A stretch of 64,000 nt of DNA from Nostoc sp. UHCC 0926. GTDB taxonomy: Bacteria > Cyanobacteriota > Cyanobacteriia > Cyanobacteriales > Nostocaceae. Both the position numbers and the translations under genes were made by a program. The stretch spans positions 5,708,001 to 5,772,000 of the forward strand of contig NZ_CP117768.1 of NCBI RefSeq assembly GCF_028623165.1. Reading direction: 5' to 3'. Below the pieces are notes generated by a model. That model ran no database searches. It saw only the letters and a list, made by a program, of their open reading frames with translations, and was not told the DNA's origin. Shown here piece after piece: positions 1 through 8,568 of the stretch; the stretch's first letter is position 1, and each line of letters opens with the position of its first letter.

Positions 1-499
1 ACTGCGAGGGCTGCTAAAACGTTTTTACCCAACAGGATTTTAAATCCAAAATCTAAAATTTGCTCAACCTAATCTAACTAGTGCCAATTGATATAAAGAA
101 GAGAATATATGCGACTATTTGGCAATAGTGACTTTACTCCTATCAGCATCAAATGCTGCTTCAAATTTGGGATTATATATGGGGCGATGGGGTCTGCTTC
201 ATTGTTATTCAGAGGAGAATTAGTCACAATTCTTGTATAATACCGATAATCACTTTAATTTAATTCATAATTTTAATTATAAAAATTCTCAAGATTACTC
301 TCAGACGGATTTTACCTTAAGATCGATTGTTGCGATTTGGAAATTTCTCTAGTTTACGCCTTTATACACAAGGCGTTTGCCCTTGGCATGGGTGGTGCGA
401 TCGCGCTTTCTTGATTTTTCTCTGCTGTCCCTACCATCCTCATAGTCACTGGGTAGGCTAGCTTAGTAGTGACTGAGGAAAGCTACCAGACATGAGTTT
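1..499. other. Intergenic region upstream of first gene
   Basis: No convincing gene is seen. An open stretch on the minus strand (about 107-180) ends in a protein-like tail, NPKFEAAFDADRSKVTIAK, followed by TAG, but it is closed by a stop just upstream. It may be the last scrap of a decayed gene. The stretch contains one HIP1-like site near 400. Confidence 0.4.
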
Positions 500-1177
500 A
501 TGACAAGTACCGTTCAATCCCCCTACAGCAGCGAACAGATTGCCGCTTGGTTGCGTGGACTGCTCACCATTGCTTGGGCAGATGGTAATTTTGATCCTCA
601 AGAACAGGAATTAATTGCCAGCATCACCAAAGATGAATTAGCTCTTGGGATTAAATGGGACTCACTAGAGATAATTACGCCAGAGGAATTAGCCCCAGTG
701 TTGGGTAAAGGTACACCAGCAGCGGAAAATTTCTTAAGGACAGCGATAATGGTAGCGATCGCAGATGGTACTTATTCTCCCAGCGAAGATCAGGTTTTGC
801 AACAGTTCTGCCAATCCTTAGAACAGCCAGAGAATTTACTCGAAGCCCTTCGCCACACCCTAGAACAGCCACTGCAAATTACCCCCAATATCCCCAGCCC
901 TAGACTTACAAAGCGTCAAATTAATGCACTACACCCCCTGCGCGACTGGCTCGATCGGCTAGATATCCAAGACCCAAGAGTAGCCCGCTTTTTGTGTAAA
1001 ATGATTCCCTCTCAGTGTCCCTTTGAGCGGGACGTCACCCTATTTGGACGTAAGATTGTCCACATCCCACCGATGTGTAAAATTAACCCGTTATATGAGC
1101 AACTGGTGGGCTTACGTTTCCGTGCCCTCTCCTATCTGGCAGATAAATGTGGTGAAGATGTTTCACCATATATTTAG
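500..1177 (+). CDS. TerB-like / Mo-dependent nitrogenase C-terminal domain protein
   Basis: This 225-residue soluble protein has two parts. Residues about 10-125 form an acidic helical TerB-like region with DGNFDPQE and DGTYSPSE repeats that resemble metal-binding loops. Residues about 140-220 match the cyanobacterial family called Mo-dependent nitrogenase C-terminal domain (LHPLRDWLDRLDIQDP, CKMIPSQCPFERDV, conserved cysteines). The family name is historical and a direct role in nitrogenase is not established. The ATG at 500 is chosen because the one at 492 runs straight into a stop. It lies 73 bp upstream of obgE on the same strand, separated by an inverted repeat. Family assignment is fairly sure; function is unknown. 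Confidence 0.8.
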   Translation: MTSTVQSPYSSEQIAAWLRGLLTIAWADGNFDPQEQELIASITKDELALGIKWDSLEIITPEELAPVLGKGTPAAENFLRTAIMVAIADGTYSPSEDQVLQQFCQSLEQPENLLEALRHTLEQPLQITPNIPSPRLTKRQINALHPLRDWLDRLDIQDPRVARFLCKMIPSQCPFERDVTLFGRKIVHIPPMCKINPLYEQLVGLRFRALSYLADKCGEDVSPYI

Positions 1178-1181
1178 TTAG

Positions 1182-1239
1182 AGTGAGAAGTGAGAAGTTA
1201 TAATTTTAACTCCTAATTCCTAACTCCTCACTTCTCACT
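1182..1239. repeat. Inverted repeat between the first gene and obgE
   Basis: AGTGAGAAGTGAG (1182-1194) is perfectly complementary to CTCACTTCTCACT (1227-1239), a 13-bp stem with an AT-rich loop. It follows the stop codon of the first gene and ends 11 bp before the obgE start. It could attenuate transcription or be one of the short repeats common in this genome; there is no T-run directly after it. Confidence 0.6.
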
Positions 1240-1250
1240 ATTATTTAAGT

Positions 1251-2279
1251 ATGCAATTTATCGACCAAGCAGAAATTGAAGTTGAAGCTGGTAAGGGCGG
1301 CGATGGTATAGTCGCCTTCCGGCGTGAGAAGTACGTGCCGACTGGTGGCCCCTCTGGTGGTAATGGAGGACGAGGCGGCTCAGTATTTTTCGTTGCCGAT
1401 GAAAACCTGCAAACCTTGCTAGACTTCAGATACAACCATCGCTTTCAGGCAGAAAAAGGGACTCGTGGTGGCCCAAATAACTGCACTGGAGCAGCAGGAA
1501 AGGATTTGATCATCGAAGTTCCCTGTGGTACAACCATTTATGATGCTGAAACTAGCGAATTGCTGGGGGATTTAACTGAGCCTAAGCAGACTTTGCGGAT
1601 TGCCCAAGGTGGTAAAGGCGGCTTGGGAAATCAGCATTTCTTGAGTAACCGTAACCGCGCCCCAGAATACGCCCTCCCAGGATTACCAGGGGAAATAAAG
1701 CAGCTGCGTCTGGAGTTAAAACTTTTGGCCGAAGTGGGGATTATTGGCTTACCAAATGCTGGTAAATCCACTTTAATTTCATCTTTATCAGCTGCACGTC
1801 CAAAAATCGCAGACTACCCCTTCACTACCCTCATCCCAAATTTGGGTGTAGTGCGAAAACCTACTGGCGATGGTACTGTTTTCGCCGACATTCCCGGACT
1901 AATTGAGGGAGCAGCCCAAGGAGCAGGGCTGGGACATGATTTCTTGCGCCATATTGAGCGCACGCGGGTGTTACTTCACTTAATTGATGCTACTAGTGAT
2001 GATGTGGTTCGAGATTTTAACACAATTAAGCAAGAATTACAAGCCTATGGACGGGGTTTAGCAGAACGCCCACAAATTTTGGCGCTGAACAAAATTGATG
2101 CAGTTGATCGGGAAACTGTCGATTTGGAGGCATTAGCTACCCAACTTAATCATCTCTCCTACGCCCCAGTTTTTGTGATTTCAGCAGTTACTCGCACCGG
2201 GTTAGAGCCGATGTTACAGGAAATATGGGGAATTATCGACCAAATGAAGGTTCCTGAAGAAGTGGAGGTATTTAGATAA
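1251..2279 (+). CDS. obgE: GTPase Obg (ObgE/CgtA)
   Basis: This 342-residue ribosome-associated P-loop GTPase acts in large-subunit maturation and stress control in the cytoplasm. The glycine-rich Obg fold spans residues 1-158 ([26 protein letters not shown]). The G domain has G1 GLPNAGKST near residue 168, G3 DIPGLIEGA near 214, and G4 NKID near 285. There is only a short C-terminal tail, as is usual for cyanobacterial Obg. The start at 1251 gives the canonical [17 protein letters not shown] opening. All nucleotide-binding motifs are intact. Confidence 0.97.
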   Translation: MQFIDQAEIEVEAGKGGDGIVAFRREKYVPTGGPSGGNGGRGGSVFFVADENLQTLLDFRYNHRFQAEKGTRGGPNNCTGAAGKDLIIEVPCGTTIYDAETSELLGDLTEPKQTLRIAQGGKGGLGNQHFLSNRNRAPEYALPGLPGEIKQLRLELKLLAEVGIIGLPNAGKSTLISSLSAARPKIADYPFTTLIPNLGVVRKPTGDGTVFADIPGLIEGAAQGAGLGHDFLRHIERTRVLLHLIDATSDDVVRDFNTIKQELQAYGRGLAERPQILALNKIDAVDRETVDLEALATQLNHLSYAPVFVISAVTRTGLEPMLQEIWGIIDQMKVPEEVEVFR

Positions 2280-2623
2280 TTACTAATTCGTAATTCGTAA
2301 TTACTACTTTCAGAAGGGAAGTAGCTGTCGGTAGTAGAAATACTTTGTTTTTTACTCACGGGATGAAAGCTCGTGAACTACCCACACTGACTTGGAGCTT
2401 GCCTTGTACAGTGTCGGCTTCTGTAATCACGGGGGAATGCCGGAACTTGGACTTTCGCCCTAGTTTTGGTCTTACCTCCCCTCCTACAGCAGAGACGGCT
2501 GATAGCGAAGCGAAGGTAAACATCCTGTAGTTAAGTTAGTAACTCAAATTTATGAAACCTCCACAACGTACTGGCTCCCCTACATTTAAATTTCTTAATA
2601 TAGCTTGAAATATTAGCGCCGAC
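2280..2623. other. Intergenic region with possible tnpB 3'-end relic
   Basis: No intact gene is seen. The minus strand from about 2525 to a TGA at 2356-2358 is open and reads ...GKLQVSVGSSRAFIP, which resembles the extreme C-terminus of some IS200/IS605 TnpB proteins. This is a weak resemblance and no catalytic region remains. Confidence 0.3.
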
Positions 2624-5338
2624 TTACTGATTCTGAATCAGGGGAATCTTAATCAAAAACTCAGCGCCTTGTTCTGGCTGCGAAATACATTCTAAAGAAC
2701 CGCCATGTCTTTCTGTAATGATCTGGTAGCTAATGGCAAGTCCCATCCCCGTACCTTTGCCGATGGGCTTGGTGGTAAAGAAGGGGTCAAATAGTTGTTT
2801 TTTAACATCTTCTGGTATTCCCAATCCATTGTCGGTAATCCTAATTGTTACCTGATTTGGCTCCAGTAGTTGGGTGCAAATGCGAATTGTCGGAATTGGG
2901 GATTGGGAATTGGGGATTGGGCATTGGTTATTTTCCCCTGCTCCCCTGCCCCCCTGGTTACTGAGCTTGTCCTGAGCGTAGCCGACTTGTGCCGAGCGTT
3001 CGCGTAGCGTCTCTAAAAGTTGCCGAGGTAAGGGTGCAGTCGTTGGCGCAGCCTCTCGTAGAGAAGTATGCTCCCCTGCCCCCCTGCTCCCCACTCTCTC
3101 TTCTAAAGCATCGATCGCATTTGTCAAAATATTCATGAATACTTGGTTTAGCTGCCCAGCGTAACATTGAACCCGCGGTAGTTTGCCGTATTCTTTGATT
3201 ATTTCAATTGTTGGACGTTGGTTATTAGTCTTGAGGCGGCTTTGCAAAATCATCAGAGTACTGTCGATTCCCTCATGGATATCAACGGCTTTCATTTCGG
3301 CTTCATCTAAGCGTGAAAAAGTTCGTAAGGAAAGCACAATCTCCCGAATGCGGTCTGCCCCAATGTTCATTGAGTTGATTATTTGTGGCAAATCTGACTT
3401 CAAAAAGTCCAGTTCGATTAGTTCTGCAAAATCCTCAATTTCTGGCACAGGCAGAGGATAATGACTTTGGTAGAGTTGCAAAAGTGAAAGTAAATCTTGA
3501 GTGTATTCCTTGGCAGGGCTGAGGTTGCCATAGATAAAATTGACCGGATTGTTGATTTCGTGTGCTACTCCTGCGACTAGTTGACCCAAACTGGACATCT
3601 TTTCACTTTGAATTAACTGAGTCTGGGTGTGTTGAAGTTCGCGGAGTGCAACTTTAAGTTCTTCGGCTTGTTGTCGTAGTTGCGCTTCCGACTTGAGCAG
3701 GGCTTCCTTGGCTTGTTTACGTTCTGTAATGTCCCTAACAACAGCTACCCGACAGAAAGGCTCTCCTGTTTCAGGATGTTTAACCAGAAACAGGCTGCAA
3801 TCAGTGGGAATTTCTATGCCCGTTTGAAAATGCCTATAGCAAAACTCGCCTTGCCAGAAACCATGTTGAAAGATTAAAGGAGTAATTTGCTGGATGAATT
3901 CTGCAAAAGCTTCTGGTGAATAAAAATCAACCAAGGATTTGGTTTTGGCTGCTTCTAGGCTACTAAGTCCCACCATTTTGAGTCCGGCAGGGTTCACATA
4001 GAGAATTTGCCCTTCCATTGAAGCAATGCCAATAAAGTCGCTGCTGTTTTCAATCAATGCGACAAATTTTTGCTGTTCCTCTTCTGCTCGTTTGCGTTCT
4101 GTAATGTCCAGAACCATTGAAGCAACGCCAACAACCTGGCCATCAGGAGCCACTAACGCGTTGTTATACCACTCACAGACCATCGTCCTGCCATCTTTAG
4201 TGACGTTCTCGTTGACACTAAAACTTCCTCCATGTTGTGTTAACAGGGCAGTGATCACCTCATTTACGTGTTTTCTGGCGTTTTCAGGTACTATAATTTC
4301 AAAAGGATTCCCCAGCATTTCCTCTGGGGTGTATCCAAAGATTCTTTCTGCTGCCCGATTCCATGTCTGAATCTCAAAGTTGGTATTCCATTCAATAATC
4401 GCTAAAGGTGTTTGTTCAATCAGCAACGCTAGTCTTTGCTGTGAAGCCCTGAGTTCTGCCTCTGCTTGCTTGTATTCGGTAATGTCGCGAAAATACCAAA
4501 TTCTACCGTAATAGTCTTCTAAAGGTGATGTCTCACCACAAGCTCCTTGGTGTTTATATACGGGTGCAGAATAGCGGTCAAAAATCTTTCCAAACTTCAG
4601 GAAAATTTCATCACGGCTGCTTTCCTGTGGATGCTGGTAAAGATACTCCACCTTAGCCAGAAATTCGTCTGGATTGAGTAGTTGGTCTACTACCCATCCC
4701 AGGAGTTGGCGATCGTCGCCTGTCTGGAGGAGTGCCGCAGGAATTTGCCATAACTTGGAGAATTTCTGATTGAATGATGCAACTGTACGATTTTCATCAA
4801 TAATCAGAATTCCGTCGATGGAAGCTTCTTGTTGAGCTTGCAGCACAGCATTAGTGCGATGTAGGTCTGATGCTTGCTGGCGATCGCGCAGTGTGCTAGT
4901 CACACCCAGAACTTTTCCGGCTTCATTCTGTAAAATTATGTCTCGAATACTACCCACCAGAAATTTATTACCAGTCTCATCCTCAAAGCAAGACTTTTTT
5001 GTAGAGATGAGATGGATTATACCCTGAGCATCGGTAAAAAGATCCTGGTTCTCATTAGTAATATTTGTGGTGAAAACCAGTTCATCTTGTTGCCGGAACA
5101 TATCAGCTTCTGCTTGAGGAAAAAAATCATAGTCTGACTTGCCAATTAATTCTTCTCGGCTATGACCTACAAAATGACAGTAGGTATCGTTAAGTAATAC
5201 CCAGCGATGTTGACGGTCTTTGACAAAAATTGGGTCAGATATGCCATTGATCATCTGATGCAGAAATGTCGGCGAAAAGTTTTGCTGCTGCGTGTTTTGT
5301 TTTTGCGCTGGGTTATCTAAAAATCTAGGATGGTTCAT
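2624..5338 (-). CDS. Multi-PAS sensor histidine kinase
   Basis: This 904-residue protein has no obvious membrane segment and looks like a cytoplasmic sensor kinase. Four PAS/PAC units lie at about residues 25-150, 165-290, 300-415 and 420-545 (KDRQHRWVLLNDTYCHFVG; FVALIENSSDFIGIASMEG). A coiled coil (550-590) leads to an H-box GVAHEINNPVNF with the phosphoacceptor His near residue 593. The N-box NILTNAIDALEE lies near 740, and the G boxes ITDNGLGIP and GKGTGMGLAIS follow. A low-complexity stretch of about 68 residues, encoded by 2893-3096, separates the N-box from the G1 box and consists of repeat DNA. There is no receiver domain and no adjacent response regulator, so the partner is unknown. 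Confidence 0.92.
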   Translation of the reverse strand: MNHPRFLDNPAQKQNTQQQNFSPTFLHQMINGISDPIFVKDRQHRWVLLNDTYCHFVGHSREELIGKSDYDFFPQAEADMFRQQDELVFTTNITNENQDLFTDAQGIIHLISTKKSCFEDETGNKFLVGSIRDIILQNEAGKVLGVTSTLRDRQQASDLHRTNAVLQAQQEASIDGILIIDENRTVASFNQKFSKLWQIPAALLQTGDDRQLLGWVVDQLLNPDEFLAKVEYLYQHPQESSRDEIFLKFGKIFDRYSAPVYKHQGACGETSPLEDYYGRIWYFRDITEYKQAEAELRASQQRLALLIEQTPLAIIEWNTNFEIQTWNRAAERIFGYTPEEMLGNPFEIIVPENARKHVNEVITALLTQHGGSFSVNENVTKDGRTMVCEWYNNALVAPDGQVVGVASMVLDITERKRAEEEQQKFVALIENSSDFIGIASMEGQILYVNPAGLKMVGLSSLEAAKTKSLVDFYSPEAFAEFIQQITPLIFQHGFWQGEFCYRHFQTGIEIPTDCSLFLVKHPETGEPFCRVAVVRDITERKQAKEALLKSEAQLRQQAEELKVALRELQHTQTQLIQSEKMSSLGQLVAGVAHEINNPVNFIYGNLSPAKEYTQDLLSLLQLYQSHYPLPVPEIEDFAELIELDFLKSDLPQIINSMNIGADRIREIVLSLRTFSRLDEAEMKAVDIHEGIDSTLMILQSRLKTNNQRPTIEIIKEYGKLPRVQCYAGQLNQVFMNILTNAIDALEERVGSRGAGEHTSLREAAPTTAPLPRQLLETLRERSAQVGYAQDKLSNQGGRGAGENNQCPIPNSQSPIPTIRICTQLLEPNQVTIRITDNGLGIPEDVKKQLFDPFFTTKPIGKGTGMGLAISYQIITERHGGSLECISQPEQGAEFLIKIPLIQNQ
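2893..3096. repeat. Repeat DNA inserted in frame inside the histidine kinase gene
   Basis: This segment carries motifs seen elsewhere in the window between genes, such as GCGCAGCCTCTCGTAGAGAAG and runs of GGGGCAGGGGAGCA. The surrounding kinase domain is canonical on both sides. The length keeps the reading frame, adding a Gly/Ser/Pro/Gln-rich loop to the ATPase domain. Confidence 0.65.
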
Positions 5339-5837
5339 ACCAGAATTTATCTCTAAAATTAAGCAATAAAGAAACCTCTCTCTAGTTTTACTAGGTAAAA
5401 CCGCCCCTCTCGCCCGTCGGAGAGGGAAAGACTTGAACGAAAATTCAAGGCAGGGAGAGGTTTGTCGAACTCACGTTTATTTAGCTCCGTGTGTCAAGAT
5501 GAGTAGTATTTATTATTCCCACACTAAATATGGATGCAACAAGCAAAGCAATGTCTAACTTTTGGTGTTTTCAGGGGATTGGCGGCTGAGGATGAGGAAG
5601 ATTTTATTCTCTGCGGGAACAAAGACGCATTAGCGATGCCTGCGGCGGACTACGCCAACGCATTCATCATCTGTGGCGTGGTTTTTTTAAGCGGTAGGGG
5701 CGCAAGGCCTTGCGCCCCTACGACAGATGTGGTTCAAATACATGAAGACTGCTGTAATACAAAAGCTTAAAAGCCTTGCTTACTAGTAAAAAAACGGAGT
5801 TAGACTAGAATTACAGGGTAACAATCATCGGAATATT
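5339..5837. other. Repeat-bearing intergenic region
   Basis: This separates the divergent kinase and VWA genes. It holds a degenerate GC-rich segment (5400-5460), a copy of the 96-bp palindromic element (5691-5757), and open frames that follow the repeats rather than protein-like sequence. No gene is supported. Confidence 0.6.
5691..5757 (-). mobile_element. MITE-like 96-bp element, truncated copy 1
   Basis: This is the reverse complement of the elements at 14654, 20791 and 47506. It keeps the GGGGCGCAAGGCCTTGCGCCCC palindromic core, split here as two half-sites, and the GCTGTAA end at 5751-5757. The other end is missing. Confidence 0.75.
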
Positions 5838-6443
5838 ATGATGAGCGATCGCGACTATACATTAATCATTGACAAAAGCGGTAGTATGTCCACACCCGAC
5901 CAAGTGGGTGGTAGAAGTAGATGGGAGATAGCCCAAGAGTCTACTCTGGCTTTGGCAAGAAAGGCCGAACAGTTTGACCCAGATGGGATCACTGTTTACT
6001 TGTTTTCCGGTAGATTTAAACGCTACGATGATGTCACCTCAGCCAAAGTCGCACAGATATTTCTCGAAAATGACCCTTCTGGGACGACAAATTTAGCAGG
6101 TGTACTTCAGGATGCCTTAAATAATTACTTTCAACGCAAAGCTGCGGGTAAAAGCAAGCCAAACGGAGAGACAATTTTAGTCATCACTGATGGTGAACCA
6201 GACGATCGCAAAGCTGTGTTTGAAGTCATCATTCATGCTACTCGCCAGATGGAACGTGATGAAGAATTAGGAATTTCGATCATTCAAGTCGGTTCAGATG
6301 CCCAAGCAACTAAGTTCCTCAAAGCTTTGGATGACCAGTTGCAAAGTGTTGGCGCTAAATTTGATATCTGCGATACTGTCACTTTAGACGACTTAGAAGA
6401 AATGAGCCTTGTAGATGTATTGACGAACGCAATCACTGACTAA
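5838..6443 (+). CDS. VWA domain protein, first of a tandem pair
   Basis: This 201-residue protein is essentially one von Willebrand factor A domain. All three MIDAS elements are present: DKSGSMS near residue 12, the Thr of DPSGTTNLAG near residue 80, and TDGEPDD near residue 115. It should therefore bind a divalent cation and a partner protein. There is no signal peptide or membrane segment, so it is cytoplasmic. ATG codons at 5838 and 5841 are both possible. The next gene is a close paralogue and the gene after that a Slr1339-like protein, all on one strand, suggesting a common unit. The partner and process are unknown; TerY-like stress proteins are a plausible comparison. Confidence 0.85.
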   Translation: MMSDRDYTLIIDKSGSMSTPDQVGGRSRWEIAQESTLALARKAEQFDPDGITVYLFSGRFKRYDDVTSAKVAQIFLENDPSGTTNLAGVLQDALNNYFQRKAAGKSKPNGETILVITDGEPDDRKAVFEVIIHATRQMERDEELGISIIQVGSDAQATKFLKALDDQLQSVGAKFDICDTVTLDDLEEMSLVDVLTNAITD

Positions 6444-6662
6444 TCTGTTGATCACCCATAGTCCAATAAGCAATTTTAGATTTTAAATTTTGGATTGGAG
6501 GATTCAAAATTTAAACCTGGTTTAAGAGCAACTAGTTTCAACTAGGGAAAAATCCTAAATCCCAAATTCCTTTCCCAATACCCTACCTTTAGGTTAGCGG
6601 TTAATCTAAAATCTCAAATCCAAAATCCAAAATTGATTGACTCTTAACTGGAGAATTGAATA

Positions 6663-7268
6663 ATGCTAGAAAATCGTGACTATACCTTAATTATTGACAA
6701 AAGCGGCAGTATGGCAACCCAAGATCAAAAGGGTGGTAGAAGCCGATGGGTTGCAGCACAGGAATCTACTTTAGCTTTAGCTAGTAAGTGTGAGCAATTT
6801 GACCCAGATGGCATCACAATCTATGTATTTTCTGGTAAATTTAAGCGATACGAAAATGTGACATCCAACATAGTAGCGCAAATTTTTAGAGAAAATGATC
6901 CCTCTGGTACAACTGACTTAGCAGGTGTGTTAAAACATGCAACTGATGATTACTTACAACGCAAAGCCGCCGGTCAAACAAAGCCAAATGGTGAAACAAT
7001 TTTAGTGGTTACTGATGGTGAACCGGACGATCGCAAAGCAGTCATGAAAGTGATTATTGAAGCTTCTCGCCGCATCGATCGAGATGAAGAATTAGCAATT
7101 TCCTTCATTCAAGTCGGCACAGATCCCCAAGCTACCCGCTTTCTCAAAGTCTTAGACGATGAACTCCAAAGTGCTGGAGCTAAGTTTGATATCTGTGACA
7201 CAATTACTATGGAAGATATGGAAGATTTGAGTCTATCGGAAGTGCTGCTCAATGCCATTAATGACTAG
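6663..7268 (+). CDS. VWA domain protein, second of a tandem pair
   Basis: This 201-residue paralogue of the preceding gene has the same length. It has DKSGSMA, DPSGTTDLAG and TDGEPDD, so its MIDAS site is complete. The two proteins share most residues along their whole length, which points to tandem duplication. The 219-bp gap between them contains inverted AT-rich short repeats (6470-6640). It is cytoplasmic by lack of export signals. Its function is unknown beyond metal-dependent protein binding. The 27-bp gap to the next gene suggests co-transcription. Confidence 0.85.
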   Translation: MLENRDYTLIIDKSGSMATQDQKGGRSRWVAAQESTLALASKCEQFDPDGITIYVFSGKFKRYENVTSNIVAQIFRENDPSGTTDLAGVLKHATDDYLQRKAAGQTKPNGETILVVTDGEPDDRKAVMKVIIEASRRIDRDEELAISFIQVGTDPQATRFLKVLDDELQSAGAKFDICDTITMEDMEDLSLSEVLLNAIND

Positions 7269-7295
7269 CTATATTATTTATTAGGAATTGCAAAA

Positions 7296-7691
7296 ATGGA
7301 TTCCATTGATAAGCTGTTAGCTCAACTCCAAACTGAATACAAAGAAGTACAACCTGAACAGCAGCAGTCAAAATCAGCCACAGCCAAATCCTTTATTCCA
7401 CCAGCGCCAAAGTCGGCATCTTTCATCGATAACCTTTTGGCAGAAGTTCAGGCTGATTTTGCTCAACAGGATGCTGCTATTGAGTTAAAAAGACAGCAAG
7501 AATTAGAACAGGAAAGGGTTCGACAAGAACAACTCAAAGCCAAACAACTAGAGGCTTTGAAAGTGCAAGCAAAAGAATGGTTAGCCAAAGTAGATCCACT
7601 TTCGTCCGAAGGACTTTGGTTTGAAAGGTTTGCTGAAAGTTATTCCTCAAAATTAGAGGCAGCGATTGAATATTTACGTAACAATGAATAA
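7296..7691 (+). CDS. Slr1339-like (salt stress) family protein
   Basis: This 131-residue, highly charged, mostly helical protein opens with MDSIDKLLAQLQTEYKE. The motif is repeated in part at residues 45-57 (SFIDNLLAEVQADFAQ). A Glu/Gln/Lys-rich coiled coil (60-95) and a short conserved tail with WLAKVDPLSSEGLWFERFAESY follow. This pattern resembles a small cyanobacterial family annotated as salt stress protein, Slr1339 type; that link is from memory and not proven. It lies 27 bp after the second VWA gene and ends 5 bp before the convergent HxlR gene. Confidence 0.65.
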   Translation: MDSIDKLLAQLQTEYKEVQPEQQQSKSATAKSFIPPAPKSASFIDNLLAEVQADFAQQDAAIELKRQQELEQERVRQEQLKAKQLEALKVQAKEWLAKVDPLSSEGLWFERFAESYSSKLEAAIEYLRNNE

Positions 7692-7696
7692 ACAAT

Positions 7697-8044
7697 TCAA
7701 TATTGATGGTGATTTGTTTGAGCTGAATGTTGAATAGCCCATTCATGCATAGCATAGAGAATTGGTTGCAAAGTTTCTCCTAAAGGCGTCAGTGAATATT
7801 CCACCTTAGGCGGAATTTGAGCATACACTTCTCGATGAACAATGCCGTCTTCCTCCATTTCTCTGAGTTGTTGGGTTAGCATCTTTTGCGTAACTCCAGG
7901 TAAAGCTCGTTGCAACTCACCAAATCGTTTGACGCCAGTCATTAATTCTCTAATAATCAAAACTTTCCAGCGTCCGCCAATCACCTTTAGGGTAGTTTCT
8001 ACTTCACAAGTCAGCCTGCGATGGTTTTCTGCTTCAGCTTTCAT
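7697..8044 (-). CDS. HxlR family transcriptional regulator
   Basis: This 115-residue winged-helix protein of the HxlR family carries [19 protein letters not shown] near the N-terminus, [20 protein letters not shown] as the recognition helix region, and [12 protein letters not shown] in the wing. The single Cys at residue 13 occupies the position used for thiol or aldehyde sensing in some family members. It converges on the preceding operon, and its regulated gene is not evident. No divergent partner is present because the next 0.5 kb is non-coding. Confidence 0.92.
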   Translation of the reverse strand: MKAEAENHRRLTCEVETTLKVIGGRWKVLIIRELMTGVKRFGELQRALPGVTQKMLTQQLREMEEDGIVHREVYAQIPPKVEYSLTPLGETLQPILYAMHEWAIQHSAQTNHHQY

Positions 8045-8182
8045 AGTTTTTTTGTAGGAAGAACCTGACTCAGGTTTACTGGGTAGTACCGCTAGTTATC
8101 TGATTATTGCTTGTTTTAGGTCTTCCATAACTAGTGTTTGCTGATTTTTCTTAATTTCTTTAAGAATACTCAAGAACCTCAA

Positions 8183-8404
8183 TTAATTCAAAATCCGAAT
8201 AGGCAATTCAACCTCAGCATTGAACGAAACATCTGCCTGTTGAGCCATATTTACCGCTTTGATTCGCGCTTCTATAATTTGACCTATCTCACGCCCCAAG
8301 CTTGGTTGACGTTCAATCATTAGATTTACAGCATCTGAGTAGATAACAAGAAGTTGCAAATCGTCAACAGCGGTGATTGATACCGGACTCGCTTCCCCAG
8401 TAAT
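8183..8404 (-). pseudogene. Relic of a cyclic-nucleotide-binding domain
   Basis: The minus strand is open for 73 codons and reads ITGEASPVSITAVDDLQLLV... then a helix ending RILN and TAA. The TGEASPVSITAVDDLQLLVI segment is the typical phosphate-binding-cassette end of a cNMP-binding domain, as attached to some MscS-type channels. A stop at 8405-8407 closes the frame upstream and no start or first half of the domain is present, so only the 3' end of a former gene survives. Confidence 0.55.
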
Positions 8405-8568
8405 TTAGTCTAGTTGTTGGAGCGGTCGATTGTTTAATAGACCTTTTGCAAAAGTCCTAATTTTTGAGATATTCTTTGCGCCTAATCTACGAGAAGCCAC
8501 TTTGTGTCTATGCGTGAGACAAAAAAATATTTATGCAAGATATCTAGATATTTCTGCCAATTGTAACT
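8405..8568. other. Gap between the relic and the globin gene
   Basis: AT-rich DNA downstream of the globin fusion gene. No gene or clear hairpin terminator is seen. Confidence 0.4.

Noticed and set aside
2345-2530. Plus-strand 61-residue gene after obgE
   Set aside because: The opposite strand looks like a tnpB tail; the plus frame has no family features.
5534-5770. 78-residue plus-strand gene
   Set aside because: It is made of dispersed repeat and MITE sequence and has no protein-like pattern.
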